Source of the DNA: Ruminococcus sp. XPD3002
GTDB taxonomy: Bacteria > Bacillota > Clostridia > Oscillospirales > Ruminococcaceae
Length of the DNA stretch: 64,000 nucleotides
NCBI GenBank assembly: GCA_900119535.1
Contig: FPJT01000002.1
Location: forward strand, 186,001-250,000
Direction of reading: 5' to 3'
Shown piece by piece: positions 50,908 through 59,104 of this stretch (position 1 is the first letter of the stretch; each line of letters opens with the position of its first letter). Position numbers and translations under genes: made by a program. Under the pieces are notes generated by a model that saw only the letters and a program-made list of their open reading frames with translations, was not told where the DNA came from and searched no databases.

Positions 50908-51669
50908 ATGAAAAAAACTATTCTATCGGCAAAGGAAGTGTTCAAGAGCTTCGCTCATAACGGTAAACAGGTCCATATTCTCACAGGGATGAACGTTGAT
51001 ATATATGAGGGAGATTTCACTGTGATAATGGGCGCTTCGGGATCGGGCAAGTCAACGACTCTGTACGTACTTAGCGGCATGGACGGTGCTACAGGAGGCT
51101 CTGTAATTTATAACGGCGAGGACCTTACCAAACTCAGCGAGAAAAAGCTTTCGGTCCTGAGATACAGTGATTTCGGCTTCGTGTTTCAGCAGATGCACCT
51201 TGTAAGCAACCTCAGCCTGTACGAGAATATTATAGTTCCCGGCTATCTCAACAAGAAAAGAAGTGCTTCAGAAACTGAAAAACGTGCGGATGAACTGCTT
51301 GAAAAAATGGGGATATCCGATATAAGGGATCATCTTCCTTCACAGTGCTCAGGCGGTGAACAGCAGCGCTGTGCTATTGCAAGGGCGGTTATCAACGAAC
51401 CTAAGCTTCTCTTTGCGGACGAGCCTACAGGTGCGCTGAACAGGAAGAACACCTCCGAGGTGCTGGACCTGCTGACTGAACTTAACAGGAACGGTCAGAG
51501 CATACTTATGGTCACTCATGACCTGAAGGCTGCCTGTCGTGCATCAAGGATACTTTACATAGAGGACGGCAGGATAATCGGCGACCTGGACCTTGCAATG
51601 TACGATGAAAAGGATGAAAAGAGCCGCGAGACACAGGTGAACGCATGGCTCACATCACTGGAATGGTGA
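50908..51669 (+). CDS. ABC transporter ATP-binding protein (LolD/MacB type)
   Basis: A 253-aa ATPase: Walker [11 protein letters not shown] (about residue 40), Q-loop [16 protein letters not shown], signature [14 protein letters not shown], Walker [16 protein letters not shown] and H-loop VTHD. The DEPTGALN wording is characteristic of the MacB/BceA/LolD group that powers FtsX-type permeases. AAGGAG precedes ATG 50908. The partner permease follows 9 bases later. Confidence 0.92.
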   Translation: MKKTILSAKEVFKSFAHNGKQVHILTGMNVDIYEGDFTVIMGASGSGKSTTLYVLSGMDGATGGSVIYNGEDLTKLSEKKLSVLRYSDFGFVFQQMHLVSNLSLYENIIVPGYLNKKRSASETEKRADELLEKMGISDIRDHLPSQCSGGEQQRCAIARAVINEPKLLFADEPTGALNRKNTSEVLDLLTELNRNGQSILMVTHDLKAACRASRILYIEDGRIIGDLDLAMYDEKDEKSRETQVNAWLTSLEW

Positions 51670-51678
51670 GGTGAGAGC

Positions 51679-54027
51679 ATGAAAAGTATACTTAAACTGA
51701 TGCAGGCGCATATCCGACGCGGAAAAGATGCGTTTTTTGGAATACTCCTGCTTATGTCGCTGATAACCTTTTCATTTTCTGGTACAGTCAGCAATGATGA
51801 TGTTCTGAGGAATGAACTGGAAAAGAACTTCGCTGAGGAGAATGTCGGAGATCTGGTCATAATGATGTATGATGATAACCTCACCGAAGATATGCTGAGT
51901 TCTCTTGACAGTAATACCAAAGTTGCAGGATACAGCGTGAAAAAATTAATGTATCTCAAAAGCTTGCCTGTTGTTGACGGTCATGAGGAAGAGGTCGTAC
52001 TTAATTTCCGTCGGTGGAATGAAGATATCAACATATTCAATGACAGCAGCGACGGTTTTACTGAGGACAATGAACTTAAACAAGGTGAGATCTTACTACC
52101 GTACAAGCTGAAGATGAACAAGCGGATGAAGCCCGGTGCAGAAATATCCTTTACGACAAGCAGCGGCAGGATCGAGAAATATACCGTCAAGGGCTTCTAT
52201 GAGGATAAGGTGTTTGGCGCTACAACAGTTACCGACAGCTATTGTGTGCTTCCCGAAGAGGATTATGACAGACTTGCGGCAGAAGAACTTGACCATACCG
52301 ACAGTCCCCGCCGTCTGCTGCTGATGGCCGCTGAGATACATATATATGCCGCAGACGGTGTTACTGCCGCAGATCTCAGCCGTGATCTGACGGATGGTCC
52401 GCTGATAAGATCGGCAAATGCTGTTTCAAGTCGTCAGCATCTCATGGAACTGTTTGAGATGTATTCCAATACAGGTACAAGAGGTATGGCTGTATTTACA
52501 CTTATTCTTCTGACTGCGATACTTATAACCATGCATAACAGTATCAGCGCATCCGTGGAAATGGAGTATACCGATCTCGGGATACTTCGGGCGCTTGGTT
52601 TTTCTGTAAGCAGGATAAGGCTTATCTATGTTGCTGAATACGTCCTTGCACTCGTTGCGGGAAGTATACTCGGGATCGTTGTATCGATACCTGTATGTGC
52701 CGTGCTGATACGCAAGTGGATGAACATAACCTGTATACTGACCGATACAGGGGTATCCCTTTTCAAATGCGCGGTGATGGCGATAGCAATGATATTAGTA
52801 TGCATCGGTTTCATATTTATAGCAACGTCAAAGGTCTCGCACATCTCACCTGTAAGAGCGATATCAGGCGGAAGAAGCGAGGTCTACTTTGACAGCCGTC
52901 TTAACAGCAGGATAAGAAAGCATCCGTTTTCACTGTCCCTTGTTCTCAGACAGCTTAACACTCACCGCAGAAACTATGCGGGAACTGCTTTTATCGTTGC
53001 GATACTTGTTTATTTCCTTGTCAGCATCACTCTCCTTACGGCAAATCTTGATCCCGACAAGCTGTTTTCAACCACAAAGGGTGAAATTAACATTCTGAAC
53101 ACAGGCGGTCTGACAATAAGCAATGCCGATGAGATCGAGGATGCTGTACGTGAAATGGACAGCGGTGCATCACTGTATACGAAGTCCGCACACAGGATGA
53201 TAGTGGACTGGGAATTCGTGTCTGTAGATTCATTCCGCCGTACTGAGGATCAGTATGATATCATTGACGGCAGACAGCCGAAGTTCGACAATGAGATAAT
53301 GCTTACAAAGAATCTTGCTGATGATCTCGGGAAAACGATAGGTGATACGGTAACAGTCACCTATATGGACAAAAAGGAGGAATACATAGTAACAGGCTAT
53401 TTCCAGACGATATTTGAATTCGGTAATGTTTCGATGATGACATCGGAAGGTATGACGAAGCTCGGATATAATGATATACGGGAGGCGCAGGTCAGTCTCA
53501 GCGATACTTCAAAAAAGGACGAAATAACAGACATGCTCAACAGTCGGTTTGCTGACAGACTATCAGCAAGCGAGAACAAGGAGAGCGCAACTATGCTTAC
53601 CTATAAAAAGATAGTCAATGTGCTTATGAATTCAAGCATATATACGATGTATATCGTTATACTGATATTTGCAGCTGTTGTAGTTGTTATGCTGTGCAGA
53701 CGTTCATTTATCCGCGAACGCACCGATATCGGCATATTCAAGGCACTGGGCATGTCAGCAGGCAGTCTCAGGAATCAGTTTGCGCTGAGGTTTGCAGCTG
53801 TTGCGCTGATCGGTTCTGTTGTCGGAGGAGCTGCAAGCGCTTTTCTGGCACGTAAAATGATAGCGTTCATGCTAAAGATAGTCGGACTGACCGATATTAA
53901 AGCAGCAGTATCACCCATGACTTTTGCACTTCCTGCGGCAGCGGTATGCATTTGCTTCTTTGTGTTTGCATATATTGTTTCAGGAAAGATAAAGAGCGTG
54001 GATGTAAGAGAACTGATAACTGAATGA
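51679..54027 (+). CDS. FtsX-family ABC permease
   Basis: A 782-aa membrane protein with two FtsX modules: an N-terminal helix (about 18-36), a large extracellular domain, three helices around 275-380, a second helix-ectodomain unit (helix about 433-455) and three C-terminal helices (about 655-680, 707-730, 750-772). The motifs YTDLGILRALGFSVSRIRLI and RTDIGIFKALGMSAGSLRNQ are the FtsX signatures of each half. With the ATPase it forms a mechanotransmission-type transporter for peptide resistance, lipoprotein or cell-wall functions rather than classical import. Confidence 0.88.
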   Translation: MKSILKLMQAHIRRGKDAFFGILLLMSLITFSFSGTVSNDDVLRNELEKNFAEENVGDLVIMMYDDNLTEDMLSSLDSNTKVAGYSVKKLMYLKSLPVVDGHEEEVVLNFRRWNEDINIFNDSSDGFTEDNELKQGEILLPYKLKMNKRMKPGAEISFTTSSGRIEKYTVKGFYEDKVFGATTVTDSYCVLPEEDYDRLAAEELDHTDSPRRLLLMAAEIHIYAADGVTAADLSRDLTDGPLIRSANAVSSRQHLMELFEMYSNTGTRGMAVFTLILLTAILITMHNSISASVEMEYTDLGILRALGFSVSRIRLIYVAEYVLALVAGSILGIVVSIPVCAVLIRKWMNITCILTDTGVSLFKCAVMAIAMILVCIGFIFIATSKVSHISPVRAISGGRSEVYFDSRLNSRIRKHPFSLSLVLRQLNTHRRNYAGTAFIVAILVYFLVSITLLTANLDPDKLFSTTKGEINILNTGGLTISNADEIEDAVREMDSGASLYTKSAHRMIVDWEFVSVDSFRRTEDQYDIIDGRQPKFDNEIMLTKNLADDLGKTIGDTVTVTYMDKKEEYIVTGYFQTIFEFGNVSMMTSEGMTKLGYNDIREAQVSLSDTSKKDEITDMLNSRFADRLSASENKESATMLTYKKIVNVLMNSSIYTMYIVILIFAAVVVVMLCRRSFIRERTDIGIFKALGMSAGSLRNQFALRFAAVALIGSVVGGAASAFLARKMIAFMLKIVGLTDIKAAVSPMTFALPAAAVCICFFVFAYIVSGKIKSVDVRELITE

Positions 54028-54043
54028 CCATGATATAGTTTGC

Positions 54044-54081
54044 AGGACCGTTTCCGAATAAAAGTCGGGGACGGTCCTTTT
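54044..54081 (+). terminator. Intrinsic terminator of ABC operon
   Basis: AGGACCGT(TTCCGA) pairs with (TCGGGG)ACGGTCCT, followed by TTTTA, 17 bases after the permease stop. Confidence 0.8.
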
Positions 54082-54171
54082 ATGCTGTGCAGTATTTACA
54101 GCTATAAAGGGTATGGATTGTATAAGATGCATAAAGTGGGCGATGCTATTTGATTTTAACTAACGCTTGAT

Positions 54172-54420
54172 GTATAATTAATGTGTACTCAATAACCGCA
54201 TAATGGCGGTTATTGCCCCGAACTTCGTTCGGGGAGCGCAAATTCTTCATAAAATATTGAATTTGCGCGTCGCATTTCTTTATGTCAAGCTCATTTTGCC
54301 CTTTCGGTCAAAACAAAGCGCAATAAAAATCTTTTGTATTATAAATTTTATTGCGCTTTGACAACTTAAAATCTGCTAAAACAAGCTGTATATAGCCGAT
54401 TTTAAGTTGTTGAGCAGACA
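54172..54420. repeat. Multi-hairpin repeat family A, full copy
   Basis: Five perfect inverted repeats in series: 54191-54199/54206-54214 (9 bp), 54216-54223/54227-54234 (8 bp), 54236-54245/54259-54268 (10 bp), 54314-54328/54346-54360 (15 bp) and 54361-54373/54398-54410 (13 bp). Related copies lie at 4474-4640, 54421-54490 and 63917-64000. There is no reading frame. This and the next repeat fill the 490-base gap between the permease and the next gene. Confidence 0.88.
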
Positions 54421-54490
54421 TTAATTAATGTGTACTCAATAACCGCATAATTGCGGTTATTGCCTCGAACAATGTTCGGCGGATCAATAT
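54421..54490. repeat. Family A repeat, partial tandem copy
   Basis: Repeats the first two hairpins of the preceding copy: TTAATGTGTACTCAATAACC, GCATAATTGCGGTTATTGCC, then a degenerate CGAAC/GTTCG arm pair. It ends where the leader of the next gene begins. Confidence 0.8.
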
Positions 54491-54518
54491 AAATGTAATT
54501 GAGACAGGAGGGTATCAT

Positions 54519-54914
54519 ATGCCGCATACAATTACTGTGGAGCGTGACAGTGTCTGCATGGGAGACGATGTCACTGCACCAAATACGACAACAGTGTCCG
54601 TCAACGATGAAATGCATCTTTCGGCGGTTCTCAGCCTTATCGCTGAAATAATGCCGAACATCAGTGACGATAATACTATCGTGTGGTCGGTACATAACAA
54701 TGAAAAAAACGGCAAGCCGCTCGGTATGTTTGAGATAGACGATAAGAAATTAAGCGGAGTGACACTGTTTGTACCTGATAAGCCCATGAAAGAGCTCGGT
54801 GTCAAAAAAGTTTATTGCAGATATTTCCATTCACACTCGTTTTCGCTGTATTCGGAATGTCCGACGCTCGGACTGAAGGTCATGAAGCATCTCAACGTCT
54901 GCGGGAAGAAATAA
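54519..54914 (+). CDS. Hypothetical protein
   Basis: A 131-aa soluble protein of no recognised family, with a strong ribosome site (CAGGAGGG) and sensible codon use. It alternates short beta-strand-like stretches (ITVERDSVCMGDDVTAP, NTIVWSVHNN, SGVTLFVPDK) with a Cys/His-containing end (YCRYFHSHSFSLYSECPTLG). The preceding leader is made of family A repeats. It is followed, 46 bases on, by the two-domain ORF in the same direction, so they may share a transcript. Confidence 0.55.
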   Translation: MPHTITVERDSVCMGDDVTAPNTTTVSVNDEMHLSAVLSLIAEIMPNISDDNTIVWSVHNNEKNGKPLGMFEIDDKKLSGVTLFVPDKPMKELGVKKVYCRYFHSHSFSLYSECPTLGLKVMKHLNVCGKK

Positions 54915-54960
54915 TATTTCCGAAATAGTGGAGATTATTTGCTGATAAGAAGGTGAAAAT

Positions 54961-56421
54961 ATGCAGGACAGATATGCAGGCGATATCGGTGATTATGGGA
55001 AACTCGGACTGCTTCGTAAGCTGTCAGAAAAGTTTAGTATCGGCATAAACTGGTACGATCCCGGAGAGCTTGATTTTGAGCGAGACAAAAATGGTGAATT
55101 CAAGCAAGAGGACGGAAAATACCGCGATTTTTCAAGTGTTGTTGATTATGCTCCTGAAATAGCATCAGCACTTGAAACTTTGAAAGATAATCATTCTATC
55201 GAAATGCTTGAAAAGCTGAAATTGATAAATAATGCAGTTTACTATAATAAAACTGTTCCAAGAGAAAATGTGGAACGTGAAAAATGGCATAAGTCCGCAC
55301 TAAAAAAACTTAAAAAGTGTGACATTGTTTTCCTTGATCCTGATAACGGACTTTTATGTGATTCAGTAAAAATGGGATCCCCCCAAAGTGTCAAATACAC
55401 TTATTACAGTGAGGTCAGTGATTATCTCGCACAAAATAAAACTGTGATAATCTATAATCATCGGAGCCGTAAAAAGGAAGACATGTATTTCAATGAGATC
55501 ATTGAAAAGCTGTGCAGGAAAACAGGTGCTGAACGTGATTTGATACAGGTCGTAACGTTCCGCAGATTCTCCGTCAGAGACTATTTTATCATCAGCAAAG
55601 ATGAGCATATGCATAATACTATAAGAGGTTTGATCAGTACATTAGTAAAGAATACATCGAATGATAATAAACCGTTTTGTACTGTTTCTGATTTGAAAAA
55701 TACTCGGAGAATCAGCGATATGTTCAAAAACAAAGTAGCCGTAGTAACAGGCGGCGCAAATGGTATCGGAAAGTGCATAGCCGAGGAATTCCGCAGAAAC
55801 GGAGCGGCAGTGTGCGTTATCGACAAGGCTGAGGGAGATCACTTTGTCGGCGATATTTCCGACAAGTCCGTACTTGAAAGGTTTGCACAGCAGGTCATTG
55901 CAAAGCACGTACACATCGACTTTCTCGTCAACAGCGCTCTGCCGCTGATGAAGGGCATTGACGAGTGCAGCTATGAGGAGTTCCAGTATGCTCTCTCAGT
56001 GGGAGTGACTGCGCCATTTTATCTGTCCAAGCTGTTCGCACCGCACTTCAACAAGGGCGGCAGTATCATCAATATCTCGTCCTCACGGGACCGTATGAGT
56101 CAGCCGCAGACCGAGAGCTACACTGCGGCGAAAGGCGGTATAGCTGCCCTCACTCACGCACTTGCGGTGAGCCTTGCAGGGAAGGTGCGTGTGAACTCCA
56201 TATCGCCCGGCTGGATAGATACGTCATACAAGGTCTATGAAGGTCCCGACGCCTATCAGCAGCCCTGCGGTCGTGTGGGGAATCCTCTTGATATTGCAAA
56301 TATGGTCATGTTTCTCTGCTCCGACAAGGCAGGCTTCATTACAGGCGAGAACATCTGCATAGACGGCGGTATGACAAAGCTGATGATATATCACGGCGAC
56401 AATGGCTGGGAGCTGAAATAG
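54961..56421 (+). CDS. Two-domain ORF: uncharacterised N-terminal domain plus SDR oxidoreductase
   Basis: A single uninterrupted frame of 486 codons. Residues 1-250 (MQDRYAGDIGDYGKLGLLRK, DIVFLDPDNGLL, IIYNHRSRK) belong to a soluble domain I do not recognise by name. Residues 254-486 are a complete short-chain dehydrogenase: cofactor motif TGGANGIGKCIAEEF, NNA-equivalent VNSALPL, catalytic Ser in ISSSRD and Tyr/Lys in SYTAAKGG, then SPGWIDT. The SDR has its own ATG at 55720 with GGAG ten bases upstream, so it may be translated independently; it could also be a recent gene fusion. Substrate unknown. Confidence 0.7.
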   Translation: MQDRYAGDIGDYGKLGLLRKLSEKFSIGINWYDPGELDFERDKNGEFKQEDGKYRDFSSVVDYAPEIASALETLKDNHSIEMLEKLKLINNAVYYNKTVPRENVEREKWHKSALKKLKKCDIVFLDPDNGLLCDSVKMGSPQSVKYTYYSEVSDYLAQNKTVIIYNHRSRKKEDMYFNEIIEKLCRKTGAERDLIQVVTFRRFSVRDYFIISKDEHMHNTIRGLISTLVKNTSNDNKPFCTVSDLKNTRRISDMFKNKVAVVTGGANGIGKCIAEEFRRNGAAVCVIDKAEGDHFVGDISDKSVLERFAQQVIAKHVHIDFLVNSALPLMKGIDECSYEEFQYALSVGVTAPFYLSKLFAPHFNKGGSIINISSSRDRMSQPQTESYTAAKGGIAALTHALAVSLAGKVRVNSISPGWIDTSYKVYEGPDAYQQPCGRVGNPLDIANMVMFLCSDKAGFITGENICIDGGMTKLMIYHGDNGWELK

Positions 56422-56441
56422 GAGAAAAAGAGGAGATGTAA

Positions 56442-57239
56442 ATGTTAACGCTGCAAGATTTGATCAATTTAGAGAATCTTTCCAAAAAATATCCTGATAT
56501 TACAAGGGTGCAATATTGGTGGTATGGGAAAGATATAGAGTCACTTTATATCGGCAACGGTGAATTGCGTATTCCACCCAGTCCGTTCAGGGGAGCAGAC
56601 TATAATACATTATATTTGATCGGTTCAGGAATTGACGGAAATAGAAGCATGTACAGGTTTGCAATAAGGCTTGCTAATTTCAATGATGAAACCAAGCGAT
56701 ATGATTACATACGAGTTCCTTTGGCACTTGATGACTATTCAAACAGATTAGTTTTATTTAAAAAGACACGTTTTACTTTTTACTGCGGTCAATTAGATCT
56801 GTTTGAAGTTGAAAAAATAAATGCTCCTGATAATGGAAGAACTGTTGTACCGTTTACGGATTATGAATCTGTTGAACTTTCATTTTCAGAGCTTAGAGAA
56901 GTGGTCGCAAATAAATATTCTGATTACTATAAGCCTTTGTCTGCTGTAAAAGGCGTATATATGATAATTGACGGCAATACCGGTAAGCAGTATATAGGCA
57001 GTGCTTATGGGGATGAAGCAATCTATTCCAGATGGGCTAATTATGCGACTACATATCATGGCGGAAACCTTGAACTCATAAAGCTTTATGAAGAATGCGG
57101 AGAAGAATATTTCAATCAATTCAAATTTTTCATACTTAGGATACTGCCGAAGAAAACGCCTGTTGATGATATAATAGCAGCTGAAAATTATTATAAAGAA
57201 CGTTATCTTACAAGAAAATACGGATTGAATGCAAACTGA
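56442..57239 (+). CDS. GIY-YIG nuclease-domain protein
   Basis: A 265-aa protein. The C-terminal 100 residues are a GIY-YIG domain: GVYMIIDGNTGKQYIGSAYG, followed by IYSRWANYATTYHGGN with Arg in the expected place, and a C-terminal ENYYKERYLTRKYGLN with the metal-binding Glu. The N-terminal 165 residues (NLSKKYPDITRVQYWWYGKD) are not assigned and may give target specificity, as in Eco29kI- or restriction-like GIY-YIG enzymes. GGAGATG is upstream. It is AT-rich compared with its neighbours, in line with acquisition. A defence role is plausible; no methyltransferase is nearby. Confidence 0.72.
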   Translation: MLTLQDLINLENLSKKYPDITRVQYWWYGKDIESLYIGNGELRIPPSPFRGADYNTLYLIGSGIDGNRSMYRFAIRLANFNDETKRYDYIRVPLALDDYSNRLVLFKKTRFTFYCGQLDLFEVEKINAPDNGRTVVPFTDYESVELSFSELREVVANKYSDYYKPLSAVKGVYMIIDGNTGKQYIGSAYGDEAIYSRWANYATTYHGGNLELIKLYEECGEEYFNQFKFFILRILPKKTPVDDIIAAENYYKERYLTRKYGLNAN

Positions 57240-57251
57240 AATGAGGTAACT

Positions 57252-57752
57252 ATGTTGTACTTAAAGCAGGCAAATAATGAAGACATCGAAAAAGAGTGGC
57301 TGTTCCAGCGCAGTATCCCTGCGGACGAAAACGGTTTCATCAATGATTATCCCGATATAAGCAGGGAGGACTTCAATAACGCACTTGATACGATAATAGC
57401 ACAGTCAAGGGGAGAGAAACTGCCTGAGGGTTATGTGCCGCAGACGGTATACTATCTCTGGGATGATGATACCATAGTCGGTACGTTCCATTTCCGCCAT
57501 TATCTCTGTGAATCTCTCATTGAGGGCAGCGGACATATCGGCTATTATATAGCTCCGGGGTACCGCGGAAAAAATTACGGTACGAAGGGACTGGAACTGC
57601 TCATTGACGAGATCAGGGACAGTGTCCGCGAGGAGGAGATATATCTGCGTGTGAACAGGGATAATCCTGCATCGCTTCATGTGATGCTGAATAACGGCGG
57701 GTATATCCACCATGAAGACGAACATTCATATTTTGTGCGTATAAAGAAATGA
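57252..57752 (+). CDS. GNAT-family N-acetyltransferase
   Basis: A 166-aa acetyltransferase: central strand TVYYLWDDDTIVGTFHFRHY, acetyl-CoA pyrophosphate loop GHIGYYIAPGYRGKNYGTKG (R/QxxGxG/A variant RGKNYG) and C-terminal YLRVNRDNPASLHVMLNNGG. GAGGTAAC lies before the ATG. It follows the GIY-YIG gene by 12 bases but uses more host-like codons. The acceptor (small amine, antibiotic or protein) cannot be inferred. Confidence 0.85.
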   Translation: MLYLKQANNEDIEKEWLFQRSIPADENGFINDYPDISREDFNNALDTIIAQSRGEKLPEGYVPQTVYYLWDDDTIVGTFHFRHYLCESLIEGSGHIGYYIAPGYRGKNYGTKGLELLIDEIRDSVREEEIYLRVNRDNPASLHVMLNNGGYIHHEDEHSYFVRIKK

Positions 57753-57790
57753 CAGCGACAGCCTATTGGTGTTTATAGCTGCATCCGTCA

Positions 57791-57809
57791 TATGACAGTT
57801 TTATGACAC
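57791..57809 (+). promoter_or_regulatory. Direct repeat, probable response-regulator box
   Basis: TATGACAG (57791-57798) and TATGACAC (57802-57809), 11 bases apart, upstream of the small secreted-protein gene that heads a two-component operon. The spacing is that of OmpR/PhoB-type boxes. It suggests positive autoregulation. Confidence 0.5.
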
Positions 57810-57907
57810 TTTACTTACATAATCATGAGGATTCTTCTTTGAGAAAATGTTATCATATAAACAGACCTGAAGAGGTCGTATAAATTTTTTTCAAAGGAGG
57901 TTTTCTT

Positions 57908-58351
57908 ATGAAAACTATGATCATCAAACCACTCGTTGTTGCTTGTCTTGCTGCTTTACTGCATGTTAATTTCGCAGCTGTTCCGGCAGCAAAAACTGAA
58001 ACAGAAGAAGTTGAAACCGATACTTCCTTTGCAGAGACCGAAGAGGATGCAACTGGGTATGAGGTGACGTGCGAAACGGACGAAACAGGTGCCTGCACTG
58101 TAACTGTCATTACCTCTGACGGCGAAGAGCAGACTTTTGAGGTGCCGAGCGGCGAAAATTTCAACAAACTTGTCAGCACTGTTGACGGAGATATCACAAT
58201 ATACAGTGAACCCGATGAAAACGGCAATGACTGTGTATACGTATCTTCGGAATGTGTTATCGATGACGGTGAGGATGACGGTATCGAAAAAACAGGTACA
58301 TGTACGATAAACCTGTCTGATGCTGACGCACCGCCGATCATTTCAGAGTAA
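57908..58351 (+). CDS. Small secreted acidic protein of unknown function
   Basis: A 147-aa protein with a signal peptide (about residues 1-27, cleaved near VPAAKTE) and a very acidic mature part rich in Glu, Asp and Thr with four Cys (TCETDETGACTVTVITSD, DCVYVSSECVID), which could form disulfides outside the cell. AAAGGAGG precedes the ATG. It lies 63 bases ahead of a two-component system and behind a probable OmpR-type box, so it may be a signal modulator or target of that system. No family recognised. Confidence 0.6.
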   Translation: MKTMIIKPLVVACLAALLHVNFAAVPAAKTETEEVETDTSFAETEEDATGYEVTCETDETGACTVTVITSDGEEQTFEVPSGENFNKLVSTVDGDITIYSEPDENGNDCVYVSSECVIDDGEDDGIEKTGTCTINLSDADAPPIISE

Positions 58352-58368
58352 TATAAAAAAAGCCGGAG

Positions 58369-58392
58369 CCTGCCTGTAGGGATACAGGCAGG
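58369..58392 (+). terminator. Hairpin between secreted-protein and regulator genes
   Basis: CCTGCCTGTA-GGGA-TACAGGCAGG, perfect 10-bp stem without a T tract. It may lower read-through or separate mRNA stabilities rather than terminate fully. Confidence 0.5.
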
Positions 58393-58414
58393 TGTACGGC
58401 GTTCGGAGGAATTT

Positions 58415-59104
58415 ATGAAACAGCTGATCTATGCAGCAGATGATGAAAAAGATATTCTTGAAGTTATAGAAGGATTCCTTGAAAATGCAGGCTTTGATGT
58501 GTGTATATTCAGTACGGGAGACGCTCTGTATGAAGCGTTCCGTGAGAAGCCCTGCGACCTTGTTGTACTTGATATAATGATGCCCGGAAGGGATGGACTT
58601 ACTATATGCAGGGAACTTCGTGCTATATCGGATGTTCCCATAGTTATACTGACTGCAAAGGAGAGCGAGACCGACCATATGCGCGGTTTCATGCTCGGCG
58701 GAGATGATTACCTTATAAAGCCTTTTTCGCCTTCGCTTCTCGTAGTAAGGATACAGGCTCTTCTCAGACGTGTGGGCATGAGCGGTCCTGTACATTCGTC
58801 ACTTTCTTTCGGGGACATCACTTATTCGGAGGAAAGTCATGATGCACTCTGCAACGGAAAAAGCATCGGTCTTACCATGACGGAGTTCTCACTTCTCGGA
58901 TGTCTTATCAAAAATGCAGGTTCGGCTGTATCAAGAAATGAGCTTCTCGATAATGTCTGGGGTATAGATAATAATGATATAGAAACAAGAGTTACTGACG
59001 AAACTGTTCGCCGCATAAGAAGGAAAATGCGCGAAGCAGGAAGCAGTGTGAAAATAACAGCCATATGGGGATATGGATATAAACTGGAGGAAGGCGATGA
59101 ATAA
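58415..59104 (+). CDS. OmpR-family response regulator
   Basis: A 229-aa regulator: acidic residues DDEKD (9-13), phospho-acceptor Asp53 (LVVLDIMMPG), Thr in VILTAKES and Lys in LIKPFSPSLL, then a winged helix (about 130-228: LTMTEFSLLGCLIKNAGSAV, VTDETVRRIRRKMREAGSSV). GGAGGAA precedes the ATG. It overlaps the kinase gene by 8 bases. It is a different pair from the one at 49 kb; the receiver and DNA-binding helices differ clearly. Confidence 0.92.
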   Translation: MKQLIYAADDEKDILEVIEGFLENAGFDVCIFSTGDALYEAFREKPCDLVVLDIMMPGRDGLTICRELRAISDVPIVILTAKESETDHMRGFMLGGDDYLIKPFSPSLLVVRIQALLRRVGMSGPVHSSLSFGDITYSEESHDALCNGKSIGLTMTEFSLLGCLIKNAGSAVSRNELLDNVWGIDNNDIETRVTDETVRRIRRKMREAGSSVKITAIWGYGYKLEEGDE

